Below are positions 22,375 to 35,399 of a DNA stretch of 64,000 nt, piece by piece (position 1 is the first letter of the stretch; each line of letters opens with the position of its first letter). Source of the stretch: Rhodamnia argentea (lineage: Eukaryota > Streptophyta > Magnoliopsida > Myrtales > Myrtaceae); contig NC_063157.1 in the NCBI RefSeq assembly GCF_020921035.1, positions 4,030,001 to 4,094,000 on the forward strand. The letters are read 5' to 3'. The notes beneath the pieces were generated by a model that saw nothing but the letters and a program-made list of their open reading frames with translations, did no database searches and was not told the DNA's origin. Made by a program: the position numbers and the translations under genes.

Positions 22375-25300
22375 GCGCGCGTACTCAGCGCGCGGCCTTT
22401 TTGTATTATTAGGACCTCATTCTATATCATTTTGATGCAGGCCTTCCAGTATGTATGTATCCATGCCTTGTATTTTGGTAAATAGTGTAGCGATATTACT
22501 AGCTTATCTGAGATGGTTTGGCAAGCATCATTCCACTTGACGCATTTGATTTGAACTTGACTGGAGTAGACATAAACTCGCGGTTTGTTTGCAAGAGCCC
22601 TATTCATAAATTGGTCAATCAACTTGCCAAGAAGTTTGAGCATGTAAATGCAAGGAGGGATGGTGGTTTGCAGAAGAGCAAGAGAAGTAGGTCTTGTGCG
22701 GGTCCAGCTTACATTTTAAAGCTGAGTTGTCCTCGCTCCCTTTATGACTTAAGCTTCGAACCGTCAAAGACATTTGTTCAGTTTAAGGTGAATCATGGTC
22801 TTGTTATCTCCATTCTGTTCATACTGGTTATTGATTGTACCCCTGCGGGTTGTGGCTTCTGATTAAGGTGAATCATGGTCTTGTTATCTCCATTCTGCTC
22901 ATACTGGTTAATGATTGTCCCCCTGCGAGTTTTGGCTTCTGACATGATTGTTCTTGGTTACCGTTCTTTTATGAACCCCTGCTTCTCTTTCCATGCAACC
23001 AATTTAAGGATTTTACTTCAAGCTCTCTTCTGTTTCAATTGGTTTGCCACTAGTGAGGATCGAAATGTTTTTTTTAAGTGCAATTTCTCTAAGTTCCAGA
23101 AGGGTAATGCTCTATGCTTTTTTTTTTTAATGCCGTCAGTCCAAGTCTATGGCTCCTTTTCTTTACTGGCACTGGCGGTGTTTTACAGTTAATTCTTTTA
23201 GCGGTCAGATGTTACATTGATGGGATTTTTTGGGAACCATTGCTGATATAAGTTTGTCTCTCTCTCTCCAAAAAGGATTGGGTTGCCATACTTGCTTGTA
23301 TTGAGAAGGAAATTCAGCTTTTCTGGAAAGTAAATTCAAGTAGAGGTAGGGCATTCGATGAACTTAAGGTTGGGGTGCTGTCAATGTATGAGATTCTGAA
23401 GTTTCTTGACTTTCTTGCGTTTTTTGCAGCAATGTGCTCTCGGCAAAATTTTGATACTCTAGGAAAAGATTTGGAATTTGAGGAAGACCAGAAAAGCCTC
23501 TCAGGAAAACCAGGTTTTAGGCTTTCTAGCCCGATTCATTTCGAACTGTTTTGAGTTACCTTCCCCATAGCCGTGCTAGTGACCTGATATTCCATTAACC
23601 TAATTGAACTATGCCTTAGGATTAGAATGACATATGACTCTGAAGATATTTTGGTATGATGTCACGTGTATCATGTCTGAAACGTTTCCTTTCTTCCTCA
23701 ACTAAACTTGTAGTTGGAGATTACTCTGAATTGGCGAGGAAAAAGCGCAGATTTAGTGAGGAGGGCGTTCTCAACCTTCCTTCGTTCCTTTTAGAGATGC
23801 CAGGCAAAGAGAGCCATCATAACCGTAAGGTGGACGAGGGAGAAAATCCATTTAGAAAGATTCGCCATAAAGGTGTAGACTTCACTGCCCAACAAAATGA
23901 AATAGATTCACTTCTGCAAGACAGTTATTTTGTACCACAATCAGATAATTCCCTTTCTGGTCACTTTTCGAGTGTGATCTCCAAGGACGATGATTATCAG
24001 TGGTCACCAGATAATAGAATTCAGCACACTCAAAATGACATTTCGTATGCAGAAGATGAGACTTTGGTAAAGTGTTTTAGCCTAGAAGAAAGATCTGAAA
24101 ATATTCTAGGGGGTGATATCTTTACTTCAATGTCTGAAAATGAATCCTTTGACAATGATCCTCTGGGCTGCAATGGAGCAAAAATGAGCTTGGTATCTTC
24201 TGTTATCCTGGAAGGAAGTGACAAGTTTGAGGTTGGATCTGGTAGAAAGAGACCCTGCCTACAGAGTTGCTCCTCACGTGATAATTTGAGATCCAGTCCT
24301 CTGAAATTTACTAGCAGTGAAGGATTTGAATTTGAAAGCGACATCTTCCAAATCAAACAAAAACAGTCAAGCCTTTATGATGACCCCAATTTTCGGAAAC
24401 ATAATCATAGTAAACAAAGCTTCGGTTCCTTTTCTGGGGCTCTCTGGCCAGATGAAGTGTGCAGTGATGTTCAGCCTGTTCCCAAATATACGGCCAAGGA
24501 GGGCAAGCCTGTTGATACTGATTGTCCATTTGCTGCCTCTTATAGGTCAGTTCCACGTTGCACAGACAGTTTCATTAAGGAGGCTGGTCTCTCTTCAAGA
24601 GATTTTTTTCAAAAGCAAAATCCTGGCTCAGGTTGTTGGTCTTCAGATTTTGATTGGTTTTCTGATATTTTGCGCCCCTCACGTCAAGCAAAGCCTTCTA
24701 GTGGGAAACAGAGCATTGACAATTTTGTACTGGAAACAAGTTCAGAATGCCACAAAAGGGCTAGTTACATGTCTCCTTTTAATGAAGGAAAGAATGTAGA
24801 TACGTATGATTGCTTCTCAAAGAGCCCCGGCGACAAGATGAGCACCACAATTGATATGACGGCGGAATGTGGCATAGAGAACAATATTAATCTAAGTATA
24901 GATCCACGCAAACCAAAAGCTAGCAGTTCACTAAAGACTCTCTCAAAACCTTATGATATATTAGCTGATGAAAGAGCTCAGTTATGTCAAGAGTTGTGCC
25001 ATGACCACTACGAGGCAACAAGAGATTATGCAATCCAAACAAAACCGATCTGGGATAACGATGCTCAGCAAAAGAATGTTCATGGAGAAAGATCAAGAAG
25101 CCGTTCTGCTCCTCCATTTTGTAGGAAGAGGAGGAGCTTCATTTCCTTATATCATCTTTCACTGGTGAACCCAGAAAATTCTGATGCCAAGACCTACCAT
25201 GCTTCTAAGGCTTATCCAGGTTTACTGCACAGGCAACTCTCTTGATTGTAGCATAATGATGTGAAGAGTGAAGTGACTGAACTGATTTTTCTCCAACCTG

Positions 25301-28300
25301 TGCAGAAGCTGGTGAACCAAAATATTCCCAACTATCTAGTAGCTTATGTCATTTGTCATCTAGAAAAGATTCTGTAGAGCTCCCATTCTGTGGTAACAGG
25401 TAATCTGTGTATGTCCCACCTGACTTTTGACTCTGTAAAATGTGAAGTTGACGAACTACTCACTTTGATCGGTGTTCCAGGATAGATATTGACAAGTTGC
25501 ATGATAATGAGCTGAAAATCAAGGAACTTCATAAAGGTTTGAACTTCAAGCTACTTGACATCTAAACTTTGGAAGTTTTGAACAATCGCTTTTAATTCTG
25601 TTTGTGCTTGTGAGGGCCCCACTGACGTTTGTCAATGGGGATGTGTTGATACTTTTGTTAAATCTAACATGTGAACATTCAGAAATGATGGAGCACACAT
25701 GGAAATCAAAATGTAAGATCGCAGGATTTAGTCCATTTATTGTCTATCAGGTCACTAGAGATGTGAATATGGTCAAATGACAAACTGCATTGCTCCTTAG
25801 TATCTACAGGTCCAGTAGAAACACTGTGGAGAGTTGGCTGGCAAAACTCTAATTGAGCCTGACACTATCTTAAATCGTTGTTTACTGCTATTTCTGTGCT
25901 TTACATTTCAGCTATTATCTCTGGGAGCGTTCAAGACTCGAGAGATTATGGGACTAAATGGCGGGATAGTTGTCTACAGGTTATTGTCGAGTACCCTTGC
26001 TGTATTGATGATCGTCCAAAATGCTGGCAGCCAGGCAGTCCTTCCGTCTAGTGTTTTTAATTAGTTGAGTGCCTTCTTTTGCTCAGAAAAAGTGTGGATC
26101 ATCTGAGATTCTGGACCAAACCCATGTACTGGATATTGCATCGGGATTCTTGCATCTTGCTGGCGATTCATTAGTACCAACATCCATCAGTAGAAATTGC
26201 CTTGTGAATGCCAGAGTCCTTCAGCAGGTTGATAAAAAGTTCATCCCCGTGGTAGCCGGTGGAACCCTTGCTGTCATCGACCAGGTTCAGTTTGCCAACC
26301 TTCTTTTTTCTTTTTTGTTGTGGTTCTGTGGTTTGACATGAGTTTCCTTTCTTTGGTATATTGTGATGATCTAACCAGGATGGTGAATTAGAGACGTTAG
26401 CCATTAACTGCAAATTCATACGGCATTTATAGGCTACCAAGAGCCTAAAAAAAAGAATGCAAAACACCCCTTTTATACTTAAGAGATGCATGCATGCTTC
26501 CAAGCGAATAGACAAGATAACACAAACTGACATATCCAGCCCATGCAAAGATGAAGCATCTTGAGTTTCTCTAACAGTTTTTGTCTTATGTTCTCTTCCA
26601 ACAGCATGCTGCAGATGAAAGGATTCGGCTAGAAGAACTGCGCCGGAAGGTAAACCGGTGCTTGTCTTTCGAGATTGAATTGATCCCTATTATTTCAGGG
26701 CTCCTAAGACTGGTTGTTCTATAGGTGTTATCTGGAGAAGCCAAGACAATTAGCTATCTGGAGTCAGAAAAAGAGCTGGTAGTGGCCTATTGACTGATAT
26801 TTTCTGTGATGGACCTCTACTTATGGCTTTCATTATCGATTTTATCATGTTTACCATTGTAAACTTCTGAAGTGCAGGTGTTGCCAGAGATTGGATGTCA
26901 ACTTTTGCTCAACTATGGTGAGCAGATAAAAGATTGGGGATGGATATGTACTATCAATGCTCAAGGTTCAAGGTCCTTTAGAATGTAATTATTGGGTTCC
27001 AATTGTGCGACTTTTTCTTTACCATTTGCACATCTGGCCTTATAGTCAAAGTTGACCTAAGATATGGATTTTAATAGCCGCAGGTTCAAACCATAGTATA
27101 CCAAGTACCTATCTTCATATATGCTGTGAAAAGTTGTGGAAAAGTACAGAGTTGTTAGTGATTATAAGTCTTCTTAGATCAACTGCCATCACGTAGTTAT
27201 TTACATTGGTTAATTTCAATTGATCTTATTGAATCTCGATTGCAGGGATATAAACCTTCTCCAGAGGCAGCCGACTGTTGTCACTCTTCTTGCGGTGAAG
27301 CATCATTCTACTACTATATCTTGCTTTACTTAACATTGTTCTAGTTGGATGCTACTCAACACCCAACAAGCTAAAACCCCTTCCGCAGTTCTACCAGCCT
27401 CTTGATTGGCTTTTTTTGTCACTTTGAAGGTGTGATGCTAACTTATCCTCCAAGATCTATTTACGGATAAATTATATATGCCATGCAGGTACCGTGCATT
27501 CTAGGTGTAGATCTGAATGATGTGGATCTCCTGGAATATCTTCAACAGGTATGTCTCTGTCCTCTCTAGGCTTTCTCGTTTCATGTCTATGCGCCTTTTA
27601 AATGGAGGTGCGCTGCTAAACCTATCTCTTGATCAAATATGCAGCTTGCTGACACAGATGGAGCATCAACTATGCCTCCTGCTGTTCTTCGTGTTCTTAA
27701 CTTTAAAGCATGCAGAGGTTTAAGAGATTGTTCTATTCTTTTTTAATTTCCCCTTCTTTGACTAGATGAGTTTTTGGGTGAGGTGTTCCAAGCCCGTAAA
27801 AAGCAATCTCCAAGCTCCTACCATCCCCTTATTTCTATCTGCTTTGTTGAGCACTGGGGTTTTTGTTAGTGATTGATTTTGGAGTAAATCAGAAGGCTCA
27901 GGTTAGGGGTTGTACATGATATAATCATGTTTTTTGTTAACAGTTGCAATAGAGATACACATTGTTCTATGGAAGATGGACTGGGTGGTCCTCATTTATG
28001 AGTTTTGTGGGGACTTATTGTCCTCTCACTACATATTTGGATTGCCTTGGCTTGGTTAATCTATTACAAGATAAAATTACTGGATCTTCAGCTATACGCT
28101 TCTCTAACTCCAATTTCATTTTACCTTCAAGGAGCAATTATGTTTGGGGACAGTCTGCTTCTTTCAGAGTGTTCCCTTATCGTGGAGGGACTTAAAGGGA
28201 CATCACTCTGTTTTCAAGTGAGTCAATCAACTCTTGGCACATATGCTTGTAATGTGGTCTGCAAAGATCTTTTTTTCAAGTTTTCTTCAGCATGACAGCT

Positions 28301-28490
28301 TAGAGCTTGCGTGCAGTGTGCTCATGGACGACCTACAACAGTTCCCCTTGTCGACTTGGAGGCATTGCATAAGCAGGTAAATAGACTGTGCTTGCCAAAT
28401 GATGGTCCAAATGATTTGTGGCATGGACTTCGTCGGTGTGAAGTAAGTCTGGAACGTGCTGTGAAGCGGTTAGATGTGGCTTCAAGATAG
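18962..28490 (+). CDS. MLH3: DNA mismatch-repair protein MLH3
   Basis: Twenty-six coding exons join in frame to 1247 residues: 18962-19087, 20255-20306, 20393-20440, 21069-21223, 21331-21388, 21817-21874, 22005-22097, 22172-22337, 22441-22456, 22570-22787, 23276-23345, 23430-23513, 23714-25219, 25306-25399, 25481-25536, 25683-25712, 25912-25979, 26087-26284, 26605-26649, 26725-26778, 26878-26984, 27246-27294, 27489-27548, 27645-27717, 28132-28217, 28317-28490. MLH3 pairs with MLH1 and is the MutLgamma nickase that promotes meiotic crossovers. The N-terminal GHKL ATPase shows EELVFNSVDAG and DDGSGITRDG. Motif III reads FGSRGEAL, where FGFRGEAL is usual (Ser95). The C-terminus has the endonuclease motif DQHAADERIRLEE (about 1031-1043), ACRGAIMFGDSL and the CAHGRPTTVPLVDL metal-site end. 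The long variable linker lies in exon 13. Exon 9 has only 16 bases. The acceptors of exon 7 (actaaaag) and exon 11 (ccaaaaag) are weak, so those borders are less certain. Confidence 0.94.
22340..22370 (+). repeat. (CT)n microsatellite next to the MLH3 exon 8 donor
   Basis: A run of about 15 ct units begins five bases after the exon 8 donor (attaag|gttactct). The whole intron is only 103 bases, so length changes here would alter spacing inside a short intron. Confidence 0.85.
22784..22943 (+). repeat. 80-bp tandem duplication spanning the MLH3 exon 10 splice donor
   Basis: Units 22784-22863 and 22864-22943 both begin taaggtgaatcatggtcttg and run through ttctgrtcatactggtta-type sequence to ggcttctga, with about six differences. 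The first unit contains the true donor tttaag|gtgaat. The second contains an almost identical donor 80 bases downstream. Confidence 0.92.
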
Positions 28491-29421
28491 TGCATGATGA
28501 CTTGACCAGAGAACGTTTGTTACTCTGCATATCAGTTGATACGTATAGATTTGTTACAGGATCGATCGACTGTACCAATCAACATAAATTGCGGGGTAAC
28601 AGTTTGCGCCCGCTAAGTTTCCCTATGCATTGTTAATGCAATAAAGTTGAACTCACGTCAATATTGTTCTCATTGTGATGAAGCTGGATTTCAGTTTCCT
28701 TAAGAATAAATTTTGTATTTGCTCAATGAAGATTTTGTCTAATGACCAAGTGGATGCGTCATCTCAATTGTCAACATCAAGACTGTTAATCGAGCTGTCG
28801 GGCCATTGGCGTAAGGTAGCTTTGAGCATAGCTTTCTCCTCTTTTTTGTAAAGAAAAAGATGGCCTGAGAATTTGCGTAATGCCACTTGCTAACTCAAAC
28901 CTTATTTGTCCTTTCTCTTGGCTAGAAAAAGTTAAAAACTTCTTTGTTGCAGTTCTCTTGATTTTATGTTGGGGGATTACATTAACTTGACCGATCAGAG
29001 CTGCAAAAGCAATACGTATTTTCAGTGAAGTGTGTATTGTTTTCCTTCTTTTTTCGGCTGAGCAAATTCTGTATGCTCCTTACCGAAGAATGGACAGTGA
29101 ATTTCCAGACCTTTAGACTTCCCAGGTATATCATCAAATTATCAAAAACGGTCTAAATACATGCATTGTATATCAAATACGGTTCACTCTGTCAAGGGAC
29201 CTCATTTTGCAACTCCAACGTTAAAAGCATCAAGAAAATCTATGTACAATTGCACATGCAATGCTCACAGCAACACCCAATCCTACACTATCCTGTACTA
29301 ATCAACTGCACTAGCTATGCCACTTCCGCATTCTCCTTCCTATCTATGCATGACCTGACTAAGAGAACTGTCTCGCAGATACAGATAAAGAAAAAGATCT
29401 TCCCTCAGTGCATTTTTTTAA

Positions 29422-32400
29422 TCACATGTCCTTTACAATTTCCTCAACTAAATCTCCAATTATCAGACTTTCCACCTCTTTCCCTAGTAGATTTATCTCA
29501 TCATCCAACAAACCGAGCCACGGAATTGATTTGAGATCCCAGGCTGTCATATTATCTAATGAGTAATATGACCTTTCGATTGGAGGGTAAACAAAAACAC
29601 GTATGATCTCCCAAACCGAGCTCAGCAATTCCCTTCCTTGCGGATGTAGCACTCGAAATGAGCCAGCAGTTTTTCTTCTCGATTGTCCTAGAACTGTTGA
29701 AAGTGCTTCATTTAACAAATCATGCAACAACTTGTGCTCTGTTCCTTTCTCGTTCTTGTCGATCACTGAAGCGCCATTTTCGTTGGCCCTCCCATGAGAT
29801 TCCTCCACTTCTTGAAATACCAAGTCACTGATAGGCTTTGCAAGTGTGTCCATACGGGATATATTCAAATTAGATGATCCGTCGTACAAGCCAGAAGCAA
29901 CAAGCAGATCTCTTATGTATTGTTCCATCTTGTCCTCTAACTCGACCATTTTACACTCGATAGGCTGCTCTTCAGTTGTTGTCTCTAGAGGCTCATCAGA
30001 TCCTAGCTGATTTAGTTGCCTCCTCAGCTCTGCAAATTATGGGATGATGTTTGTTAGCCAACATCAACATAATCCTGAAACCCTATTGTCATTTAGCAAC
30101 TTAAGCCTTTGGTCATTTCTGCTAGTCCAGGCAAAATACAATCTAAGTTATCATAAAAAGCAATGTTGCGAGCCATGGGCTCATGGCTAGCTTGTGAAAA
30201 ACCTTTCCGCACCATTTTTTCAGATACAGGTAACTTTACCCTTGGCAAAAAATTTCTAGAGTGCCATATACAGTTTCAGGAAATAAACCCTTTCGTGTTT
30301 GATTCGTTTTCAAACTTTTTCACACTTGTCAGTTCTTCTGAGTAAGGTAATTATATCCGTCTCAACACCACAAAAGTAAATCATTTTCAGACGGAAGGCA
30401 CCATGACTATCTGGGTTTTCCTAACACTAAGGAGGTAGTTGAAGCCGTGATTTATCAAAAATGAAAACTGACACTCCCAACAGCCCGGAGAGACCATCTT
30501 GCTCCTTCATAAAAGAGGAAAAGCAAACAGCCTATATGCCTTGGCTAAATAAACACTGAAAGGTTGAGTTGTGCCACTAGTCGAACATGATCAAGCTATT
30601 GCAGCTGCACATTTGGATAGCACATCCATGAACATAGAAGTTGGAGAATTGTTTCATACCATTCAGATTCAAACTGATTTCTCTGAAAGCTTGTGGCACC
30701 ACATCTTCCTCTCCAACGCTCCTGTCTGGCGTTGACATAGGGCTGAGGTCGTTACTTGGTCTCCAAAACTCCTCTTGAGAGCCGCTGCACACAGATGCAG
30801 GGCTAGGGGGCACTTCTGTAGAATTCTCCTAGGATGACACGAGAAGGCAAAAACTAGTCAGTACGATATAAGATAAGACAGACGAAACTTCTAGCACTAA
30901 CTGAATGGAAACATTGTTTTTAACAGGTGAACCAAATTCTTACATGCCACTCGCCAAAGTTCATGACGACTGTTGGCCCACTCATAACGTCTTTCATGAA
31001 GTCAGTCTCAAAGTTATATGATTCTGATACGGATTGGGCCCTTTTGCCAAACAGCCTCCGTCTCAGAGTGAATGTGTATCTGAAGTTATGGACCCTCTCT
31101 TTGAACTTGAGCTTTTCCTTTTTCACTTTCTTGGCATCTATTGGCACATTTTCAACAACTTCATGCTTTCTCCTGATATGAGCACCAGTCAAAATGTGGC
31201 GGTCTTCGAGGAGAAGTTTCCCAAAGGATGTTCCTGATACAGGAGCAGACAAGGATCTCACGAGGTTTCTTGGGGATAATTCCTTGTGGAGAACACAATC
31301 ATCATCTAACCCATGTCTGAACGATCTAGCTTGCATTTGACGTTCATCTTTTACATTTTCCCAATAACAAGGTTCATTTACCATTCTCAAAGCATTACCC
31401 ACGTGTTTTACACTAGACCTTTCATCGCCTAACAAGGATGAACTGGAGCTGTCACTTGCTTCTCTGGGCAAATCCAAAAGACTATCACTCTTCAGAACAT
31501 TCCTCAACCTCTCTGTCAAGAACTTCCTTGTGTCTCGGTTAATAAATTCTGGGGAACATGGTGGATTCAACTGAATTTCACTTCTATAAGATCGAGTTGA
31601 TTCTGAACGGAGCAAATTCACCCCAAGGTCCCTAGTGACACTCTCTCTAACTTGCTTTGCTATGTTCTGTGCTATTTGCTTTGAATCAGTTGGTCTCTCA
31701 TTGAAAGGGGTCTCAATTCCACTTCCTCTGACCACAGAACTCCTTTGAACTGCCCTTCCTTGAAGTTCACTTTTCAAACGTTCTTTCACCTCCTGAAGAA
31801 AATCTTCTATGCTGCCCCTTTCATCCGCTCCAGAGGAACTGGGCCATGATTCTTCATGCCAGAACCTATCAGGACCAGGCTTCAAGATTACTATCCTCGT
31901 AGGGCCAAGATAAGAGTCCAGTTTCTCACCAGAAATTACTGCACTACATTGTTCAATGTCCTTGTTTAGACTTTTGCTCATCAAAGAACAAGACTGATAC
32001 TGCTTAGCCGGGGCTAGTCCTGTTTTTCCACTGTGTAATGAATGATCACTTTCGATCGATTTTGCTTTCGCTGTATCTCTCCTGGTCTTCTCGACGACGG
32101 TTTTTTCATGATTTGCATGGAGTGGTATCATTTTTAAGTTGCATCTCTCTTGACCACCAGCCGACTGCCTAGGAACATTGTCAAGCTCGACGAACTTTGT
32201 AAATTCCCTGAACCTATTTGCTTGCCAAGCTTCAAATTCTTTCTTGAATTTCTGCAATTCCTCCTCTTGTGGATGTTCTCGACGCCTGGGTTTTGTTGAC
32301 TCCTGGGCACTTCTCCCTCTGTCAACATTCCTATCTGGATTATGAGAGGATGAGCTAAGCTCCACGTGCCTCGAAGAACTGGAATTAGACGAACTGTGAG

Positions 32401-33946
32401 ACATTGTGCCCCTTCCCTTCCTCTCTTTTCTTGAAAAGTTGGTTTTCATGCTCTCTTGTTTCCTCTCAGTTGAATGGGGTTGAGAATTGTTATCTAGCGG
32501 CAAGATATCCATGCCCATTAGCCGAGCCACAATGCTTGGTGAGTTTTGTCTGTTAAATGATCTGCTGGATATCTCCTCACTTATCAATTTCTTCATTGAA
32601 GCCTCGACTGGATGACGCTTCATCTTATAACGATCTTGTTCCATGCGATAAGAATACTGGAATTCAAAGCTACTGTATCAACACATGCTTAGCGGACAAA
32701 GGGGATGCAAATGTCAAGAGAGTCAAAAATGGTCTGTAGGGCATATAAAGCAGTCATCTCACTGCAGTATGATTGAGCTGCCTCGTGAATTTTTCAGGGA
32801 ACCTTAAATAAATCAAATATCATCACGGGTTTGATCAAATGGGGAGTGAATAAAACACCACTGTTGAATCAGGAAACAGACAGAGGTATTGAAGACAACG
32901 GTGAGGCTAATGTCCTTCTCTACTGTACATCCGCAGCTTAAGACGATCACAGACCTTCGGCACAAGCCACCAAAATTATTGGAGTCTTGAGGACATCTAT
33001 AAGAGGTTCATGAGAATCCCAAGCAAAAGCTCGTATAACAAATAAAGCCAGTTGAGTGAGTAAAAAAAAATATATAGACATACCAAAAGAAAAGTCGAAA
33101 AACTGGTAGACCACCTTCCTAATCAATGTTTGGCCAAATAAAAACTTCCCAATCAATGAAAAAGGGATTTATTAATATGTCAACACGTCACAGTGACAGC
33201 AAGATTTTGTAATAAGTTGAATACCGGCATATCGCCTATAGCACAACAGCTCTCAGAAGCTTCTGCTTGCAGCTCTAAACTATTCCTGGGTGCTTCATGA
33301 CCTGCAAAATGGTTCAATTCAGAAGAATTAGTTGCCTAAAAGAATAAAAATTTGTAGAACTAATTTGTTACTTCAATTGATATCTACCCTTCATTAGGGC
33401 CAACAGGACAGAGTTCGCTCAAGATAACTTTCTCATGAAGTTGAAAACTGCAATAAGGCTAATGACCAAAGCTCTCGCATAAATAACGAGAGGCCAGTCT
33501 TCATAAAAACATCATGGCCCCAGAAATCCAGACTCGATGACTAAAGTAGTGGAAATAGGATCTCTGTAAACAATGTGTCACCAACAGAACTTAAACCTAA
33601 CATCTACAAACTCCCTCACTCTATCTTTACTCTATCCATGTCAAACATCATTTTTATAACTCATTAGGTGATTGACGAGAAAATCAACTTTCACAGTGCC
33701 AGTGAGATTTTTTCATCTCAGAATCTAAATAAAGAGTTATTGCAGGTAATTGTTAAGCCTTGACGAGAGAGACAGGAAGATGTGCCTGCACCCAAATCAA
33801 TTAGACTTCCCAGAAGATGCCTTCTATTAGATTAAATTTTAAGGATTCGTCTAGAAGAAGTCTATATTACCTCCGACATGTTTCTTTTGGGAAAATACTT
33901 TCCTGGCCATGCTCCTTTGATCAAAAACATGTGATAAGCCTCCCAT
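29422..33946 (-). CDS. TRM/LONGIFOLIA-like protein with DUF3741-like motif and DUF4378 region
   Basis: Coding exons on the minus strand: 33946-33871, 33301-33225, 32656-30944, 30828-30660, 30029-29422. They join in frame to 880 residues. The two small upstream exons are easily missed: they add MGGLSHVFDQRSMARKVF... and HEAPRNSLELQ... before the MEQDRY that opens the long exon. Features: EASMKKLISEEIS, then the PSIVARLMGMD motif (about 92-101) typical of plant TON1-recruiting-motif proteins, a Ser/Arg/Lys-rich disordered middle with FKKEFEAWQANRFREF, and a C-terminal DUF4378-like domain (about 706-880) ending DLVEEIVKDM. Family members recruit the TON1/TRM/PP2A complex to microtubules and shape cell growth; that role is inferred here. 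By position it may correspond to Arabidopsis At2g17550, recalled as TRM26. It is convergent with MLH3. Confidence 0.88.
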
Positions 33947-33961
33947 GCAGCTAGAGCATCC

Positions 33962-35380
33962 ACTGCAGCACCAAACGATATTCCTATCCCATCTATGCCT
34001 CACCGATCACCAAAGTTTCCCATTAGCGAGCCAAGACGCTCTCACACTTTGACTTATGCCTTAAAAAGACGCAGAATCTCCAGAAACGGTTAAAGGTTAG
34101 AGTTAGGCAAAGGAGCGTGATTTTTCTCGAATACAATACTGCTAACAGAATAAGTAGATGTGTTACTCATCAACTTGCTCATGAACTTCGCAAACAATGA
34201 AAGAAAATCTGCATATAGACTCTCTCATGGAAACAAATTCTGAACCCCCAAAATGCTTAATAAACTGGAGAAAACAGGAAGATAATGGCTATAGCACTTG
34301 CACACAAGTTTGGGTACTTAACAATCTGCCTCGGGATGATTCTTTCACTGGAAGAGACACCGGTGGATACACTCTTGAGAGTGTAAGGAGATGGGCATGA
34401 CACCATTAATTTCTGGCAAATCCTTTCACCTGTTGTGGAACGAATTTCCAGTATGGTGCAATAATTGCAACATTTAGGTGCATCTGCCCGAAATTTAAAA
34501 GCATATTGGTGAATGATGATAGACATGATCGCTTATATACCAAATGTCCTACGAAGTAGTAGTGTCGTAGGGCAGATTTACCGAATACTCCTACAATCAC
34601 AAGACCGCAAGAGACTACTTAAGTTATATCTGAAGCATGTTTTAGAAGAGATGAGCCACGACCAATGAAGGGATGAATCCAGAAGATCCGGTTGAAGCTG
34701 TAGTGCCAAAAAAAAAAAAAAAAAACCTTGATCCGCAGGCATCAAGTCAGCCAAAATACACATAAAGAACATCAAACACACACTAGCAGAAACCAATTTG
34801 TCGGGAACACAGTTTTAAGTACCAAACACCTCGGGCCGAAAAAATGCAGCAAACCCATGTATCAAGCAAGCACACAGCGAATGACAAAAACGTGAGAAGG
34901 TGAAATTCCAAGAGCTCCGACAGCTAATGCAAAGCCAAATCTCTCTCTGACACAGCGCAAGACTAGAAAAAAAAGTCGAAGTTTTTTCTTCTCTCTCTCC
35001 CATTTTCTCCCCTGTTTCCAAGCCACCAAACACGTCGTTTTCACAAATCAAGAAACTGGTAATTCTCATTCTCGAACGTACCTCGAGGGAGAGATCAGAA
35101 CAAGCAAAACCCATGATTGTTATGGCCAAAAGAGAGCCGGTCTCTCCATTATTGTGGAAGTCAAGCGCCAATCACTCACCCATCAAGTGACATTCTTTTG
35201 CATTGAATAGCCTCCAACTCGTAACAACCAGCGACGAGCGAGGGGGGGGAGAAATGAGAAGGAAAAAAAAGGCAAAAAGCTGAGAGACACAGAGGCTTCG
35301 GAAGCTCCGTGAACAGGAAAAACTGCGGAAACTCAAAGCTGGGATTTGTATGGTAATCCAAGTCTTAGAGACGATGATGA
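33962..35380 (-). other. 5' leader of the TRM-like gene, with small upstream ORFs
   Basis: On the minus strand a probable untranslated exon (about 35380-35082) ends ctcgag|gtacgt, a strong donor. An acceptor gctgcag at 33963 precedes the coding ATG by only 16 bases. If these are joined, an upstream ORF, MGFACSDLSLEWML, ends four bases before the coding ATG. The acceptor exon alone also holds atgctctag, a two-codon ORF. Splicing here is predicted from consensus only. Confidence 0.5.
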
Positions 35381-35399
35381 CAGTTTAAAAGAAAGCGTG

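Noticed and set aside
25810-25853. Possible MLH3 exon after ctacag at 25809 (reading PVETLWRVGWQ...)
   Set aside because: It runs into a stop and offers no donor in the required phase. Joining exon 16 (ending 25712) directly to 25912 keeps the frame and gives the expected protein.
30920-31237. Plus-strand ORFs over the TRM-like gene
   Set aside because: They are antisense shadows of the long minus-strand coding exon.
34815-35171. 118-codon minus-strand ORF beginning MALDFHNNG as a gene
   Set aside because: Its frame crosses a strong donor (ctcgag|gtacgt) and it lies in the predicted leader of the TRM-like gene. Only the short uORF part is considered.
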